Origin: Pseudoneurospora amorphoporcata
Lineage: Eukaryota; Ascomycota; Sordariomycetes; Sordariales; Sordariaceae
Direction of reading: 5' to 3'
NCBI GenBank assembly: GCA_033297205.1
Contig: MU859125.1
Location: forward strand, 1-64,000
DNA length: 64,000 nt
Made by a program: the position numbers and the translations under genes. A model generated the notes under the pieces. It was given only the letters and a program-made list of their open reading frames with translations, was not told where the DNA came from and did not search any database. Shown here piece after piece: positions 12,337 through 23,040 of this stretch; the first letter of the stretch is position 1, and each line of letters opens with the position of its first letter.

Positions 12337-14154
12337 ATGTCGCGCCATCATCCGAATATTTCCATGGAAACCTATTACGGGAGCGTCCGTACAACCGCCG
12401 ACGCCATCAAGCTGTTCGAGGCCTGTCGAGTAGGCACCCTGCCCCGAGTACAACGCCGACTATCCGAGAAAGAGCGGCAGGCCATACGACCGGGCTCGGT
12501 CTTCGTCTGGGATGAGAGGGAAGCCGGCATGCGGAGATGGACCGATGGAAAGTCATGGAGCGCCAGTCGTGTATCCGGGAGCTTCCTCACCTATCGGGAA
12601 ATGGAGGGAAAGAGGGCAGGATTCGGTGGCAGGAGGAACGCAGGGAGGACTCCAGACTCGGCCCGCGCTAGTGACGAGGACCGGGGTTCGGACGATCACC
12701 ACGAAGGCTACAGGTACAAGGCCGATGGACTTATGAAGCAGTCATTCAGCATCACGACCTCTCACGGCCAACACCTCCATCTCATCTCCTACTATGCCCG
12801 GGACGGCCGGGGCCCAGCCAACTTGCCCGATCCGTCGAGTGATCCAGCACTCAGGCACGTTTCCATCCCCAAGGGCATCTACCCCGAGTCCAGTGTTAGC
12901 GAAACTTCGGTCCCGGTGACGACGAGAGGTCCCATGCAGCGACACTCGCCATATTCGCATCCAAGCAACGCTCCGCCCCCGTACCATCAGCCCTATGATC
13001 CCAATGTTCATGCGCCTCCGCCCGGCCCTGGCTATTGGGGACCCATCTCTCCGGTCGCGACACCTCCTTATAACGGCCATCCCGCCCCGTATCCATCCGG
13101 GCCGCCATATCACCCCGACGGTCTTCCTCCGCACGCGTCGCCGCATTATGCTCACCACCCTCAGCACTTCTCACCTCCCCAGCATCACATGGCCGCCCTG
13201 CCTCCTCCGCCGGCCGGTAAGCCCGGCATCCAGCTCCCGCAGCCGCAGCCATATCCGCATCAACATGCCGTTCAAGCGCCGTATCCGCCGCCCTTGTCGC
13301 AACCGCCACCGGCTTACCACTACCAACAACACCCACAGCAACAGCTACCCTATCATCACCAGCAAGGCCAACCCCATCCGAGCCAACAACGACCCATGCA
13401 CCACCACCACCACCACCACCCCCCCCAAGGCCCGCCGCCTCCTCATCAACATCATCTCCCCTCACCACAACTACCATCCGACGCTCACCACCCCGAGCAT
13501 CAACCGCAGCAACACCAACAACATCAGCAGCCACAACATCCGCCGAGAATCGCACCCATCGACTCACCAAAGTCTCAACAACTAATGGCCGCCGCCCGCG
13601 AGACACTCAACCTCGACTCCCGTTTAGCCCACGGCGGCCCGCTTCCCGCTCCGCAACAGCCAAACGGAACCGGAAACGGCACGCCCTTCTCCGGATCAGG
13701 AGCCGTTCCCACGCCTCCTCTGCCGCCTACTTCTTCGAACGGCGTGTCATCGCCTCGTCATCACCAGCAGCAGCAGCAGCAGCAGCAGCAGGAGGATTTG
13801 AAGCCAGTGTTGTCGCCATTGTGTTTACACCCTCCGTTGGCTGCACCTCAACCAAACGGAATCAACGGTCATGTCCAGGGACCCAGCAGTCCCATTTCTG
13901 CTAGTACCAGGCCTAGTTTGTCAGCTATCTTGCTTCCGCCGCCGAACCCGAATGGGATTAAACAGGAGTCGTTGTCGAACGGGGCTACGCCTATTAGTGC
14001 GAATGGTGCAAATGGCAGCGCCGTGAGGAGTCCGCTTGGGAGTCCTAATGGGTTGGGTCCGGGACCGCATGGGTTGGGAAATGGGTTGGCCGCGGCGCCG
14101 GACAATAAGGCTTATGAAGCTTTGAAGGCTTTGAATAGGAACTTGTGCACTTAG
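12337..14154 (+). CDS. pac2: Gti1/Pac2-family (WOPR) transcription factor, Pac2 branch
   Basis: This is an intronless 605-residue protein. The first ~100 residues form the N-terminal half of the WOPR DNA-binding fold (TTADAIKLFEACRVG, then RRWTDGKSWSASRVSGSFLTY). A second block around residues 128-190 (GLMKQSFSITTSHGQHLHLISYY, residues about 130-152) completes it. The rest is low complexity: Pro/His/Gln-rich with a His run near residue 352, a Gln run near 480 from a CAG repeat, and Ser/Pro-rich stretches. The family controls morphology and sexual or virulence switching in fungi. METYYG with KERQ and EREAGMRRW places it in the Pac2 branch rather than the Wor1/Ryp1/Sge1 branch. The start at 12337 has a better context (AAAATG); homologues commonly begin at the METYYG methionine, here 12364. 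It acts in the nucleus. Confidence 0.9.
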   Translation: MSRHHPNISMETYYGSVRTTADAIKLFEACRVGTLPRVQRRLSEKERQAIRPGSVFVWDEREAGMRRWTDGKSWSASRVSGSFLTYREMEGKRAGFGGRRNAGRTPDSARASDEDRGSDDHHEGYRYKADGLMKQSFSITTSHGQHLHLISYYARDGRGPANLPDPSSDPALRHVSIPKGIYPESSVSETSVPVTTRGPMQRHSPYSHPSNAPPPYHQPYDPNVHAPPPGPGYWGPISPVATPPYNGHPAPYPSGPPYHPDGLPPHASPHYAHHPQHFSPPQHHMAALPPPPAGKPGIQLPQPQPYPHQHAVQAPYPPPLSQPPPAYHYQQHPQQQLPYHHQQGQPHPSQQRPMHHHHHHHPPQGPPPPHQHHLPSPQLPSDAHHPEHQPQQHQQHQQPQHPPRIAPIDSPKSQQLMAAARETLNLDSRLAHGGPLPAPQQPNGTGNGTPFSGSGAVPTPPLPPTSSNGVSSPRHHQQQQQQQQQEDLKPVLSPLCLHPPLAAPQPNGINGHVQGPSSPISASTRPSLSAILLPPPNPNGIKQESLSNGATPISANGANGSAVRSPLGSPNGLGPGPHGLGNGLAAAPDNKAYEALKALNRNLCT

Positions 14155-16337
14155 GGAGGGGTGTGCACAGGCCAGATTCGTGGATGGGTGAGTGGTGAAG
14201 CCACTGGGGAGGGAGTGATGCTCTGGCTGGACTTTGGTTAGGACTTTTGGTCTGGCATTTCGGTTATTCCCCGTGTTTACCAACACAGATACGTATGGAA
14301 TAAGGGATCCGGAGTATCTTATCAGGTGTTCTCCCATATTCTTCTTTCGCTTTGGGTGTTCTTTCAGGATCCGTTTCTTAAGGGGGTTCTCTACATCTCA
14401 CTTCATGATGATAAGGGTAAAGGTTCAAGGGCAATGGGGAAAGGCGTTTTAGGGCAATAGCATTTACGCTTTGCACAATAATGGAGTTTATGGTTGCTGG
14501 TTTTGCTTTATCCATTTTTTGTCTGGTTTGGTTTCGGTTCGGGTCACAGGAAAGGACACTAGATCGGTCGCAAGGAAGAGAGAGGTCAAAAAGGTTGAGA
14601 AGACCAAGAGACGGACGGAGTGGTGGCGATACCAACTCCCACTTTTCATGCATACCTAGGAGATTCCATGTTCAATGATGATGGTATCGGGAAGAGGAAT
14701 AACGAAAGAGCAAGAGAGCGGGTGGCTGTCAATCATCAATCAGTCAATAGCATCAATGTCCGTCTCTACAAATTAATGCCAGCCAATCTCGGTGACCAGT
14801 GATCACTCGTCAGTGGATATTTCATGTTTGCAGCAGCTTCCGGCTATTTGACCCCCTTGTTGCGAGTAAATCTTGATGGTGCTAGTGCTGGTGAGGGAAG
14901 GACGGGACACAGGACGGCAGGAGATATATGATATATTCACGAGGGGAAACTGAGTCATGACACTTTAGTTCCCCGGCTTGGAAATGGGCCCCGTGAAGAT
15001 GGATGATTAAAGCCACCTAGGTAGGTACTCGATCTATCTATCTGTCTCCCAATGTCAATTTTCCACCCGATTGATTTGTGGAGGGTGGAGGGACGACATC
15101 AACAAGCCTCATGAACCCACCAGGCCCACCAGAAACATCGCAGACTTCAGTTCCTTCTTCCCCACGACAGGTCCCACCCGCAAGCAGTGTCCGCAGTGGA
15201 AAATAGTACCAAAAAGCAACAAAATGGATACTATAAACAAGAAGAAGAAGGAACGAAAGGAAGAAGGTTTGTAGTTAATCAAAGATTGGAGTGAATGACT
15301 TGAGCTCCAATGAATCACCGACCAAAAATTATAACTGATGGGAAATGGATTTGGGACGAGAAGAAACTGAGAAAGAGGAGTAGATAGGGAGGCAGAAAGA
15401 GAGAGAGACGGGAGAGAGAGAGACAAGCAGACCGGTTAAGGTTGGTTGCCGTTGAGGAAGGAAAGAAGGAAGGAAGGAAGGAAGTAAGGAGAGCGGTTCG
15501 GGTTGTTCCTGCTCCTCAGCTCTTGATTATCACGTTGGCATGCAAGTAGTCGGGTGTCGGTCAGGGAGAAAGGCCGGCCAGGAAATCTCGGTGCGCGAGC
15601 GTCGGTTTGAGAATTTGCTGTTGGAATGGCAATGATCGCGCATCACCAACAAATTCTGGATTTTGGAATATCTGATTTCTGACGGAATGGGCCTGAACAG
15701 AAAGGCCAGAGAGATAATAGGTCTATGGAACGGGAATAATCATAGGTGGGCACAATGAGGAAGCAAGTAAGAGAAGGACTGCTGAGTTTGCTCGCCGTGG
15801 GAGGTAAGAAGGCGCTTGTTCGTGCAGGGATAGGAACTCGGAGGAGGAAGAGCAGGGCACGAGGAGGTGAAGCTGCCGTGGATTCGGGGAAGGCAAAGAC
15901 TACACGTAGGAAGTTGCCGTGTCCTCATTAACCTGGGCACACTATTCATACCCAACTAAGGACTCAAACTATAAAAGGGGCCTCGTTTGGAGTCAAAGGG
16001 AGGCGCAGATGAGGACGGGGGATGGGGAAGGAATGATGTTCAGACAACTTGAACCTTTCGCAGCTGTTGGGGTATTATTCCACTTGTTGCTCTCAATCAC
16101 AGGGTAATTCCTAGTTTAGTCGTGATAAAACTATTGAGATCCAACCGTTGGTTTGGTATTGCTGATATGTTACCCTGAGGCTCATGTTGCATGGTACCTA
16201 CCACCGCAATCGCGTGCGGATGGTGATAGGAGACGAGCGACAAGCAGAGCGTGCGCCGGGCGGGAGGCCATTAGAGAGGTGTTATTTGTGATTTAATAAT
16301 AACAGTAACGTGCTGCATTCCCAACAACCAATCATAA
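14155..16337. other. intergenic region, no gene recognised
   Basis: This includes the 3' untranslated region of the WOPR gene. It holds ACCTAGGT at 15015-15022, a GA-rich stretch at about 15395-15425, a GGAA/GAAG microsatellite at about 15458-15490 and a TATAAAAG at 15970-15977 without a recognised gene behind it. Confidence 0.45.
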
Positions 16338-16422
16338 GGGCGTGTGGCTCAGTTGGTAGAGCGTTCGCTTAGCATACTTACCTGTATGCGAAAGGTCCTG
16401 GGTTCGATTCCCAGCTCGTCCA
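16338..16422 (+). tRNA. tRNA-Ala (AGC) with a 12-nt intron
   Basis: The acceptor stem pairs GGGCGTG with CTCGTCC, with discriminator A. The D arm, anticodon stem TTCGC/GCGAA, and T arm with TTCGATT loop are all intact. The anticodon loop reads TTAGCA, then a 12-nt insert TACTTACCTGTA, then T, so the intron lies one base 3' of the anticodon at the canonical place. A T5 run at 16425-16429 can serve as the RNA polymerase III terminator. Confidence 0.93.
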
Positions 16423-17783
16423 AATTTTTGCACTTTTTCCCCTTCCTGGCTATGTGTGTCACTACTTTTTTTTCACCCACATTTCCAGTTGTTTCTCCTT
16501 CTGTTCCTGTGGTCAGCCGTCATTCTTTTATCTTCCAAAGTGGATGTATTCGTTTTACGTAGGCGACGGAAGGGAAGGTGATGTGCTTAGAGGCAATATG
16601 GTGATGGTAACCTTTTCGCTATTCGTGACCAACAGACGGAGAGGAAAATGATACCATTAAGGAGAATAGGCTAAACAATTGTTCACTGCAAAGAAAATAG
16701 GGAAGGACATTGCGCACCCGACATCAATGCATCGTACATTCATTTCTTGGCCATATCGCAAGTATCGGATCCTGGGACAGTGGCAGCTTGTTTGTGTCCT
16801 ACTGTTGCATCTCGGCGCTTGTTTTGTAGACGAGCCGAGGAAAGGTGAACTTGGTCATGGGTAAGTAACATCGTAATATTGCGTACACTTGCTTGCTGCT
16901 ACGATCACCATTCCCGCTGAATCTAGTCAAGTTATTTTGACTTCCTCAAATGTTAGAGAAGTTGATAGTGTGCCATTGTCCATCACTCGATGAGGGCCGA
17001 GATAGACCGACCATGGCGAAATATCGAACACATAAAGAGAAGTTAAACATGTCAACAACAAAGGATCAGCTAACAAGCGAATGCACCTGTCGAAGTTTTT
17101 TTGCGTCTAAATAACCAAATACAGCTCGTCGGGACGTCAGAAACATCATGATGGACGAGAATTTGCGGAGTGGCCGTCTCCTCCTATCTGGACTTTCAAG
17201 GAAGAACAGCGAGTGAGTGAGTGAGTTTGCTTAACACCTTATTTGGGGCTCGCATGTTTACGGCTTGACACAAATCAATGTTCTAGAAAAACATAGCCAT
17301 GTGCCTGTGAATGGCTCGGATGTGGAATGAAATGCATGGGGATGATCATGGCACAAACTCAACGCCGTTCGTTATTGACCATGTTGATAGCGAAGCCAGT
17401 ATTTTTGGCATCATAGTAACAGAATGGGAGATGGTTATCAACTTCGAGCTTAAACAGTCGAGATATAGGGAACTACTATTTCAACCTGGATAGGTAGTCA
17501 GATGAAGCGAATTGTATATCGAAACGAAAAACATATACCACTAATACACGCGCGATTGTGACTCTGCACGATAAATGTGGAAGACGTGAGCGTTCACAAG
17601 AACTTACCCTGCTCGATTCTCCAAAGAGGAAAAAGCCAAAATGTGTCACGACCGTCAGCAGAGAGGAGAGAACAGATACCTAGACTAGAAGAGCATTACG
17701 ATCACCCAAGTCGAAAAGGAAGAGAAACAAAATAAGGAAAAAAAAATACAAAAAAAGAGGAGGCGTCTGAACGCCGGGAATTG
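16423..17783. other. spacer between two tRNA genes
   Basis: I recognise no gene. The sequence has moderate base composition, no long repeats and several short open frames without protein-like features. Confidence 0.4.
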
Positions 17784-17856
17784 AGCCCGACGTGGGGGTC
17801 GAACCCACAACCTTGAGATTAAGAGTCTCACGCTCTACCGATTGAGCTAGCCGGGC
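17784..17856 (-). tRNA. tRNA-Lys (CTT), no intron
   Basis: On the minus strand the acceptor stem pairs GCCCGGC with GTCGGGC, with discriminator T. The D arm is TAGCTCAATCGGTAGAGC, the anticodon stem-loop is TGAGA-CTCTTAA-TCTCA giving CTT, and the T loop is TTCGACC. Its length is 73 nt with no intron. A-rich + strand sequence around 17736-17757 gives T runs just downstream of its 3' end as terminator. The retrotransposon at 18247 lies about 390 bp on its 5' side. Confidence 0.95.
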
Positions 17857-18246
17857 AGCTGAATGAACAAGCTGCCATATCTGGTTGAGGATTTTGCTTG
17901 GTTCTTTCTCCTGTATACTCCAGATTACAAGCAAGGGTGGGTGTTGGAAGAGTATTCACTTTGTGGTTTGTGTGGTGGAGAGGCGGATTGGTCTCGGTTG
18001 AGTTCGGTGGTGTGGATCACACGTTGCGCGCGGTGTGGGATGGAATTTTAGAAAAGTTCCACGGATGGGACGGGATGTTGCAAAGTGAGTGGGTCTTCAA
18101 ACCGTTACGGTGTTGTGGTCTGGTGCTCATAGGGCTGCGTTGCCGTTGCGGCAGAAACAGACCGGCGCGATTGGATCCGGCATTGCCTCATGCGTGTACA
18201 TCCGGCAGGCAGATTTTGGCTTTTTATGCGGCCGACAGGCATTGAC
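17857..18246. other. spacer between tRNA-Lys and the retrotransposon
   Basis: I see no gene. The last five bases, TTGAC at 18242-18246, are the left target-site duplication of the retrotransposon. It is repeated at 27517-27521. Confidence 0.6.
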
Positions 18247-18413
18247 TGTCAGACGGCTAGGGATATGCACGTGCACGGTCACGGGATTGGGAGCAGATCA
18301 GCTGCGGGATTTATACTAAATACTGAATATCGAGCTAGGTGCGGATTAGGACTAGAATATAATATTCAATATAACTATATTGAACCTCCTATATTTAAAT
18401 TTATAATTTTATA
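18247..18413 (+). repeat. 5' LTR of the 9.27-kb retrotransposon
   Basis: This 167-bp unit aligns without gaps to 27350-27516. By my count 30 positions differ and all are transitions. The left copy is the more AT-rich one and ends TATA where the right ends CACA, as expected if it took more RIP. Confidence 0.9.
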
Positions 18414-18598
18414 ATTAAGAATCTTATTAATTTAACCATTAAAATTATCACTAGTAATTTTATAAATTCAAAATTAAAACAATAATATTTTTGTTTACAA
18501 TTAAATTTAATAACGTCGTTATATTCAATTTGCTTAAAAATTAGCCCGCCTAAGAAGACGCCTTTATTTTCTAAACTTAAAATTTCAGCTTTTAGAAA

Positions 18599-19705
18599 GA
18601 AAAAGTCTTTTCGCACTACCCTTAATGTCTTCATACACTGCTCCCCCACTTAGCGCGCCCTCTCCCGCTTTTTGGACCAATCATCTCACAGACATAACCT
18701 CTGGACCCACACCACACTTTGGCGTGGTTTTTTTCATAGATTTCAGCTAGTAAGTCTGGGCATTACATTTTTCACGCCATGCCAAGCCCAGACTCCAGAC
18801 TGCAGCACGTGCAGCCAGATTGGTACCCAAACCCAATTTTTACAGAGCGTTTCTATAGCTGTCTTATAGAGCACTGAGTAGTAGAGTCGCACTTTTGCAC
18901 GTCGCGTTCAATTGAGGTCGCTTGAGCTCGATTGAGCTCACTATACTGCACTGCACTCTACATTAATCTATATATTATTGATTTTATCTGTGCAATTGAC
19001 GTATCTAACTGCTAATGAGCCTCTCTTTACTGGTTCTGGGTGCCAGCAATGCGTGCGCTGCGACGACCACAACAGTATAAGGTACCTGGGTATTAGGCGC
19101 AGAAGCACTGGGCTCAGAGGTATCTTGTACGAAGGTAGGTAGGTTGGGAGGATTGGGGTTGACGCTGGGGTTGAGGAGCGCGGAGTCGATGTTTTTATTT
19201 GCGCCACGGTCGCGCGCGCCCGTCGGGTTGGCCATTTGCAGCATCATAGTTAGCTGGAAAAACGCACAGAAAAATTGATAGATCATTTCTTACCGTTGAC
19301 CAAATGCAAGCGCCTTGTTTACTTAGCGATGCGACGTGCTGGTGTTGAGGTGGATTGATTGACTAACTACAATGTAGTGATGTGTGCGGTGGTGGTTTGG
19401 TGCAGAAAGGAAGGTACAAATACTAGAAAACGACCAAGCTAGACTAGCTAGTCTAGCCTAGTCTAGGCGCTCAGACCAGAGGTAGCCAGTGCAGTACGAC
19501 TGCACGGGTCTGGGCGCGTAATGGCTTGAAATCTAGGTCTTAGCGGTCCAAAGTAAGGAGGGAGCGGGAGCTAATGTGCGCTAAGGTGCGCTAAGGGGAG
19601 GCTAATGGATGTCTGTGAGATGATTGGTCCAAAAAGCGGGAGAGGGCGCGCTAAGTGGGGGAGCAGTGTATGAAGACATTGAGAGCAGTGCGAAAAGACT
19701 TTCTC
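18599..19705 (-). mobile_element. TIR element, family A copy 2 (1107 bp)
   Basis: The left end reads GAAAAAGTCTTTTCGCAC, one transition from copy 1, and the right end is the inverse of GAGAAAGTCTTTTCGCAC. TIR similarity extends roughly 100 bp. A perfect 8-bp duplication, TTTAGAAA, flanks it at 18591-18598 and 19706-19713. Internal blocks match copy 1 when read on the minus strand, including the frame ending RRSARIAGTQNQ at 19027-19068. It is inserted just inside the 5' LTR of the retrotransposon and has kept a more balanced composition than its surroundings, so it is probably younger than the first RIP of the host element. Confidence 0.85.
19027..19068 (-). pseudogene. conserved ORF tail inside TIR element copy 2
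   Basis: The minus-strand frame ends CGRRSARIAGTQNQ and TAA. It parallels the tail RRSTRIAGTDGQ of copy 1. An in-frame stop a short way upstream shows that this copy is broken. Confidence 0.35.
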
Positions 19706-20172
19706 TTTAGAAATATATTAATCCTAAGGACTACGTACCCTAGCTAATTGAACTAAAAGAACTCAATGTTACTAACTATTAAAACGTACCCTCTAAAGGG
19801 GAGACTGCTACTGATAAAAAAGTACGAAAAAAGGAATTTTTTAACGCGGTGCGAATTTATAGCTTCTCCTACGAATATAATTATTATAATTATTAAAATA
19901 CCCATACCCAAGCAAGGAAATACGCGGCCCACTAAAGGTATTACAAAAGATCTATACTAAAGGTAGCGGTTCGTAGGCCCGCATCGACGTAGTATAGTGT
20001 AGTATTTCTATTTACCAGCTGCGATTTCAAATAAATCGGTTCGTATATTAATCTGTACGTGCTATTAACACAATATCTCGCCCTCAATTAATTAGCTAGG
20101 AAAGTAGAAGATAATAAAGAGGCGAAATACTATCTCAATAGTAAAGACGAATAGTACTCTCGTTTTATTATC

Positions 20173-20638
20173 GAGAAGCTCTATCTGCACGGGGTAAAAA
20201 CTCTATCTGCACGGGGATCCACTTTGGTTTTTTAAGTATAACTTAATAAAATATTGGTGTATAAGATCAAAAGGAGTACCAAACTACTCGTCGATTTTTG
20301 CGGAATTTTTCAAAGTAACTACCAACCTTATAGCCCTAAGGGTTATCTAAATACTATCTTTTTGAACTTTTAAACTTTTAATTTGCATATTTATTTAAAA
20401 TAGTTTTCTTTTTATAAAGTTTTTATAAGCCACTGAGTATTTCCAGTCTTCAAAAAGGTGTTGTTAAGTAGAGAAAAAAATTAGAAAAAATATTATATCT
20501 TTTTTAACTTCATATAATACTTTTTAATACTTTAAACAAGATATTAAAAAGAAATTAGAACTTAGGTTTTTTTCCCATGCAGATAGAGTTTTGACCTCGT
20601 GCAGATAGAGTTTTGACCCTATGCAGATAGAGTTTCTC
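20173..20638. mobile_element. 466-bp TIR element with 22-bp terminal tandem units
   Basis: The left end reads GAGAAGCTCTATCTGCAC and the right end is its degenerate inverse. CTCTATCTGCAC begins at 20179 and 20201 on the left. Its inverse GCAGATAGAG begins at 20579, 20601 and 20623 on the right, giving 22-bp spacing at both ends. The flanks are TTATTATC (20165-20172) and TTATTATT (20639-20646), an 8-bp duplication with one C-to-T difference. The interior is AT-rich and non-coding. The terminal pattern GAGAA..TCT.T..GCAC is shared with the larger TIR family, so both may use the same kind of transposase. Confidence 0.75.
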
Positions 20639-21867
20639 TTATTATTACTGGTTAATATAGTTATTATAAAACTGTATATATCAAAGTAAATAAAATAATA
20701 TAAAATACTATTAAAATGTATCCTTCTCCTATTAAATTTATATATTAATATAACGTAAATTATAGTAAGAGGCCGCATTTCTGCTTAATTAACTATATTT
20801 CTGTTACAGTACAGGCACAGGTCCGACTATGCTGCTATGCGGGCCTTCTGGAGCGGACCTTCCCCTTCTAGAGCGGACCTTTCTGAAAGGATATCGTTTA
20901 CGAACCTGACCGCTTCACTGTTTACGGTTTAGACCGCTGCACCATTGAAGGTGTTGTTACGAACGATAGAAGAACGTAGGTACAAGGGAGGTCTTAGTGC
21001 CAAGGCGAGATCTAGCCTCTTTAGGATAGTTTGCCTATAGGTAAATGGGATGCGAGTGAAGGGATTAGAGAAGAGTGACTGGCAAGTAGGTCTTAGGATC
21101 GCTTATATAACTGGAGTATTTAAGTCTAGGTTTAACTGCATGTATCTAGTTCTCTCTCTTTTCCTCCTCACCTAAAATTTTTTGTTATTAATAGATTTTT
21201 AGCTTTGCCTTCGACTTCCCTATCCATACCCTTGCATTATTTTAGGTCACTAATAATAACACCTAGGAAGGTTGAAATCCTATTGAGACTCGAAACTGAA
21301 AATAAAAGACGAAACCCGAACGATGGCACCTCCGCGAATGACTCGCAATAGTGCCAGTGTTGGAGTTGAAGGCTCGGCACTCCCCAAACTCCTTGTCGAC
21401 TAGAAGATCGCGGAGCTTGCGACTGACGATAATATCCCTAACGACGATAAGTCGTACGAAGATACCTAGGAAGAGGAGGCCGCTCTTGAGGATAGCAAAT
21501 CCGCTCTTAAGAAAGATAAGTACAAGGAACCTCCGCGTGCTGACGGGATTATCCGCGATCTCGCTACCTCGTAAGATTCAACAAAGAACGCTTCAATAGC
21601 TTATGCCTTATAGAGGAGAGACCTCATGTTAAGTCTACCCTCTTACGTAGGAAGACGTTGTTATAGCTTTATAACTAGTTTAAGACCCTCGATGAGGCTC
21701 TAGCCAATGCTTTAGCCAATAACCCTGAAGAATCCTAGCTGTCATTTAATTTGTTTGAGAAATATATTACTAACGAGATGGGCTAGATTAGTACCGTTTT
21801 TAACTATAAGGACCTTGTTAAAGATCTTAAGGAGAAAATAGAGGAACTCGCTAAGCTCTTTATTTAT

Positions 21868-21970
21868 GAGAACGTCTTTTCGCACTGCCATAAAAGTCTT
21901 CCTACACTGTTAGTAAAAAGGCATATATATACAACTCTGCTAAATTTAAAGTAAGAGGTATAAGAGTAGG
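21868..21970 (+). mobile_element. broken end of a family A TIR element
   Basis: GAGAACGTCTTTTCGCACTGCC at 21868 matches the terminus of the two complete family A elements, but no inverse end is found to the right. The fragment stops at or near an LTR-like unit that begins at 21971. Confidence 0.6.
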
Positions 21971-22357
21971 TGTGACGAACGGCAGTCTGATCTGCCTAAG
22001 TGGGATAGCTGAAGGTAAAGACTATCAGTGCTGTTCGGTGAAGCCAAAAGGTTCACAACAAGTATAGTAGCGTTATACGTGTCTCAGTAATAATGATCAA
22101 TTGACTACTGTCGAACTATCTAACAATCTAAGTTCTTCAGTCGTCCCTTTATACTTCTAACACCTTGTCTCCTATTTGCCTGGTTGGTGTCTGCTCACGA
22201 TGGTGTTCTGCTCATAGTGAGCACTTCCTCTTTATGAGTACTCTTCGGGCGTTCCCTTGTCCCTGTTCCTGGTCCTACGTCACACTATCTTATCGTAAGC
22301 GAGGCTGTCACATCCCAACAACCTGGTTGGTCCGCGTTATTACTTAAGTTCGTAACA
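21971..22357. repeat. LTR-like unit, copy 1 (387 bp)
   Basis: It begins TGTGACGAAC and ends GTTCGTAACA, short inverted termini with TG..CA ends. It is similar over its whole length to the inverse of 24304-24671. The flanks (GTAGG and GGCTC) do not form a duplication, so recombination or loss at one edge is likely. I interpret it as a solo LTR. Confidence 0.7.
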
Positions 22358-23040
22358 GGCTCTTATTAATTTTACTAAATTTAAGATGAAGAATAACGAC
22401 AACTTTGACTTCTTTAAGAATAAGTTTATTCGTATAGTTAGCGAGTGCTAACGCCCTAAGACCGAGTAGAAACGAGAGCTGTTTTAACGCCTCCCTACTA
22501 AGTACAAAAAGTAGATAGGTATTAAGAACCACGATCCTTCTATTTCCTTCAAGACCTATTGTATCAATTGTTCTAGTTTTGGTTAAGTGCTTAAGATTAT
22601 TGCGGAGAAGGCCAAGTCCGCTTCTAGCAACTCTCGCAGCAATAACTGTAGTAAAGGATTTGAGTTCGGAATTGGATTAGGCTCCGGTAGCAGCACTAGT
22701 ACTAATACTATTACTAAGCCTACTGCTAATAGTAGTAATAAAACGGCCGCGGAATATATTGAAGAGATTACCTGATTGTTTAATAAGTGTCGTTATTTCC
22801 TTTATAAAGAACGTAGTTATATTAAGTACGATTATCCTGAGAAGGATCGTTATGATTGGGAGCGCCGTGACTGAGTAGCTGCTATTATTAAGCATTACCT
22901 CGCTTAGGAGAACGGATTTACCGCTACCCCTACCGAGACCACTTCCGCGATTGACGATAAGGGAAATTAAATACCCTGAGTAAATTAGACTCCTTCTTAG
23001 GGGAGGTATTAATTATATAATAGAGGAAAGATAGGTCTAG

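Larger units (their letters stand above)
21323..22970 (+). pseudogene. decayed gypsy-type gag gene, interrupted
   Basis: An ATG at 21323 opens a frame beginning MAPPRMTRNSAS, followed by charged gag-like sequence with scattered stops. It is interrupted at about 21868 by a TIR fragment and an LTR-like unit, and resumes after 22357 with FKMKNNDNFDFFKNKF and a Ser/Thr-rich stretch, ending at a TAA around 22970. The assignment rests on position upstream of protease and RT and on composition. I see no clear CCHC zinc knuckle. Confidence 0.5.

Noticed and set aside
12896..13606. A 236-codon open frame antisense to the WOPR gene
   Set aside because: It is a low-complexity Val/Gly/Arg reading of the opposite strand of Pro/His/Gln-coding repeats, with no independent evidence.
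15395..15490. GA- and GGAA-rich direct repeats as a CRISPR-like array
   Set aside because: They are simple microsatellites without spacers, and the organism is a fungus.
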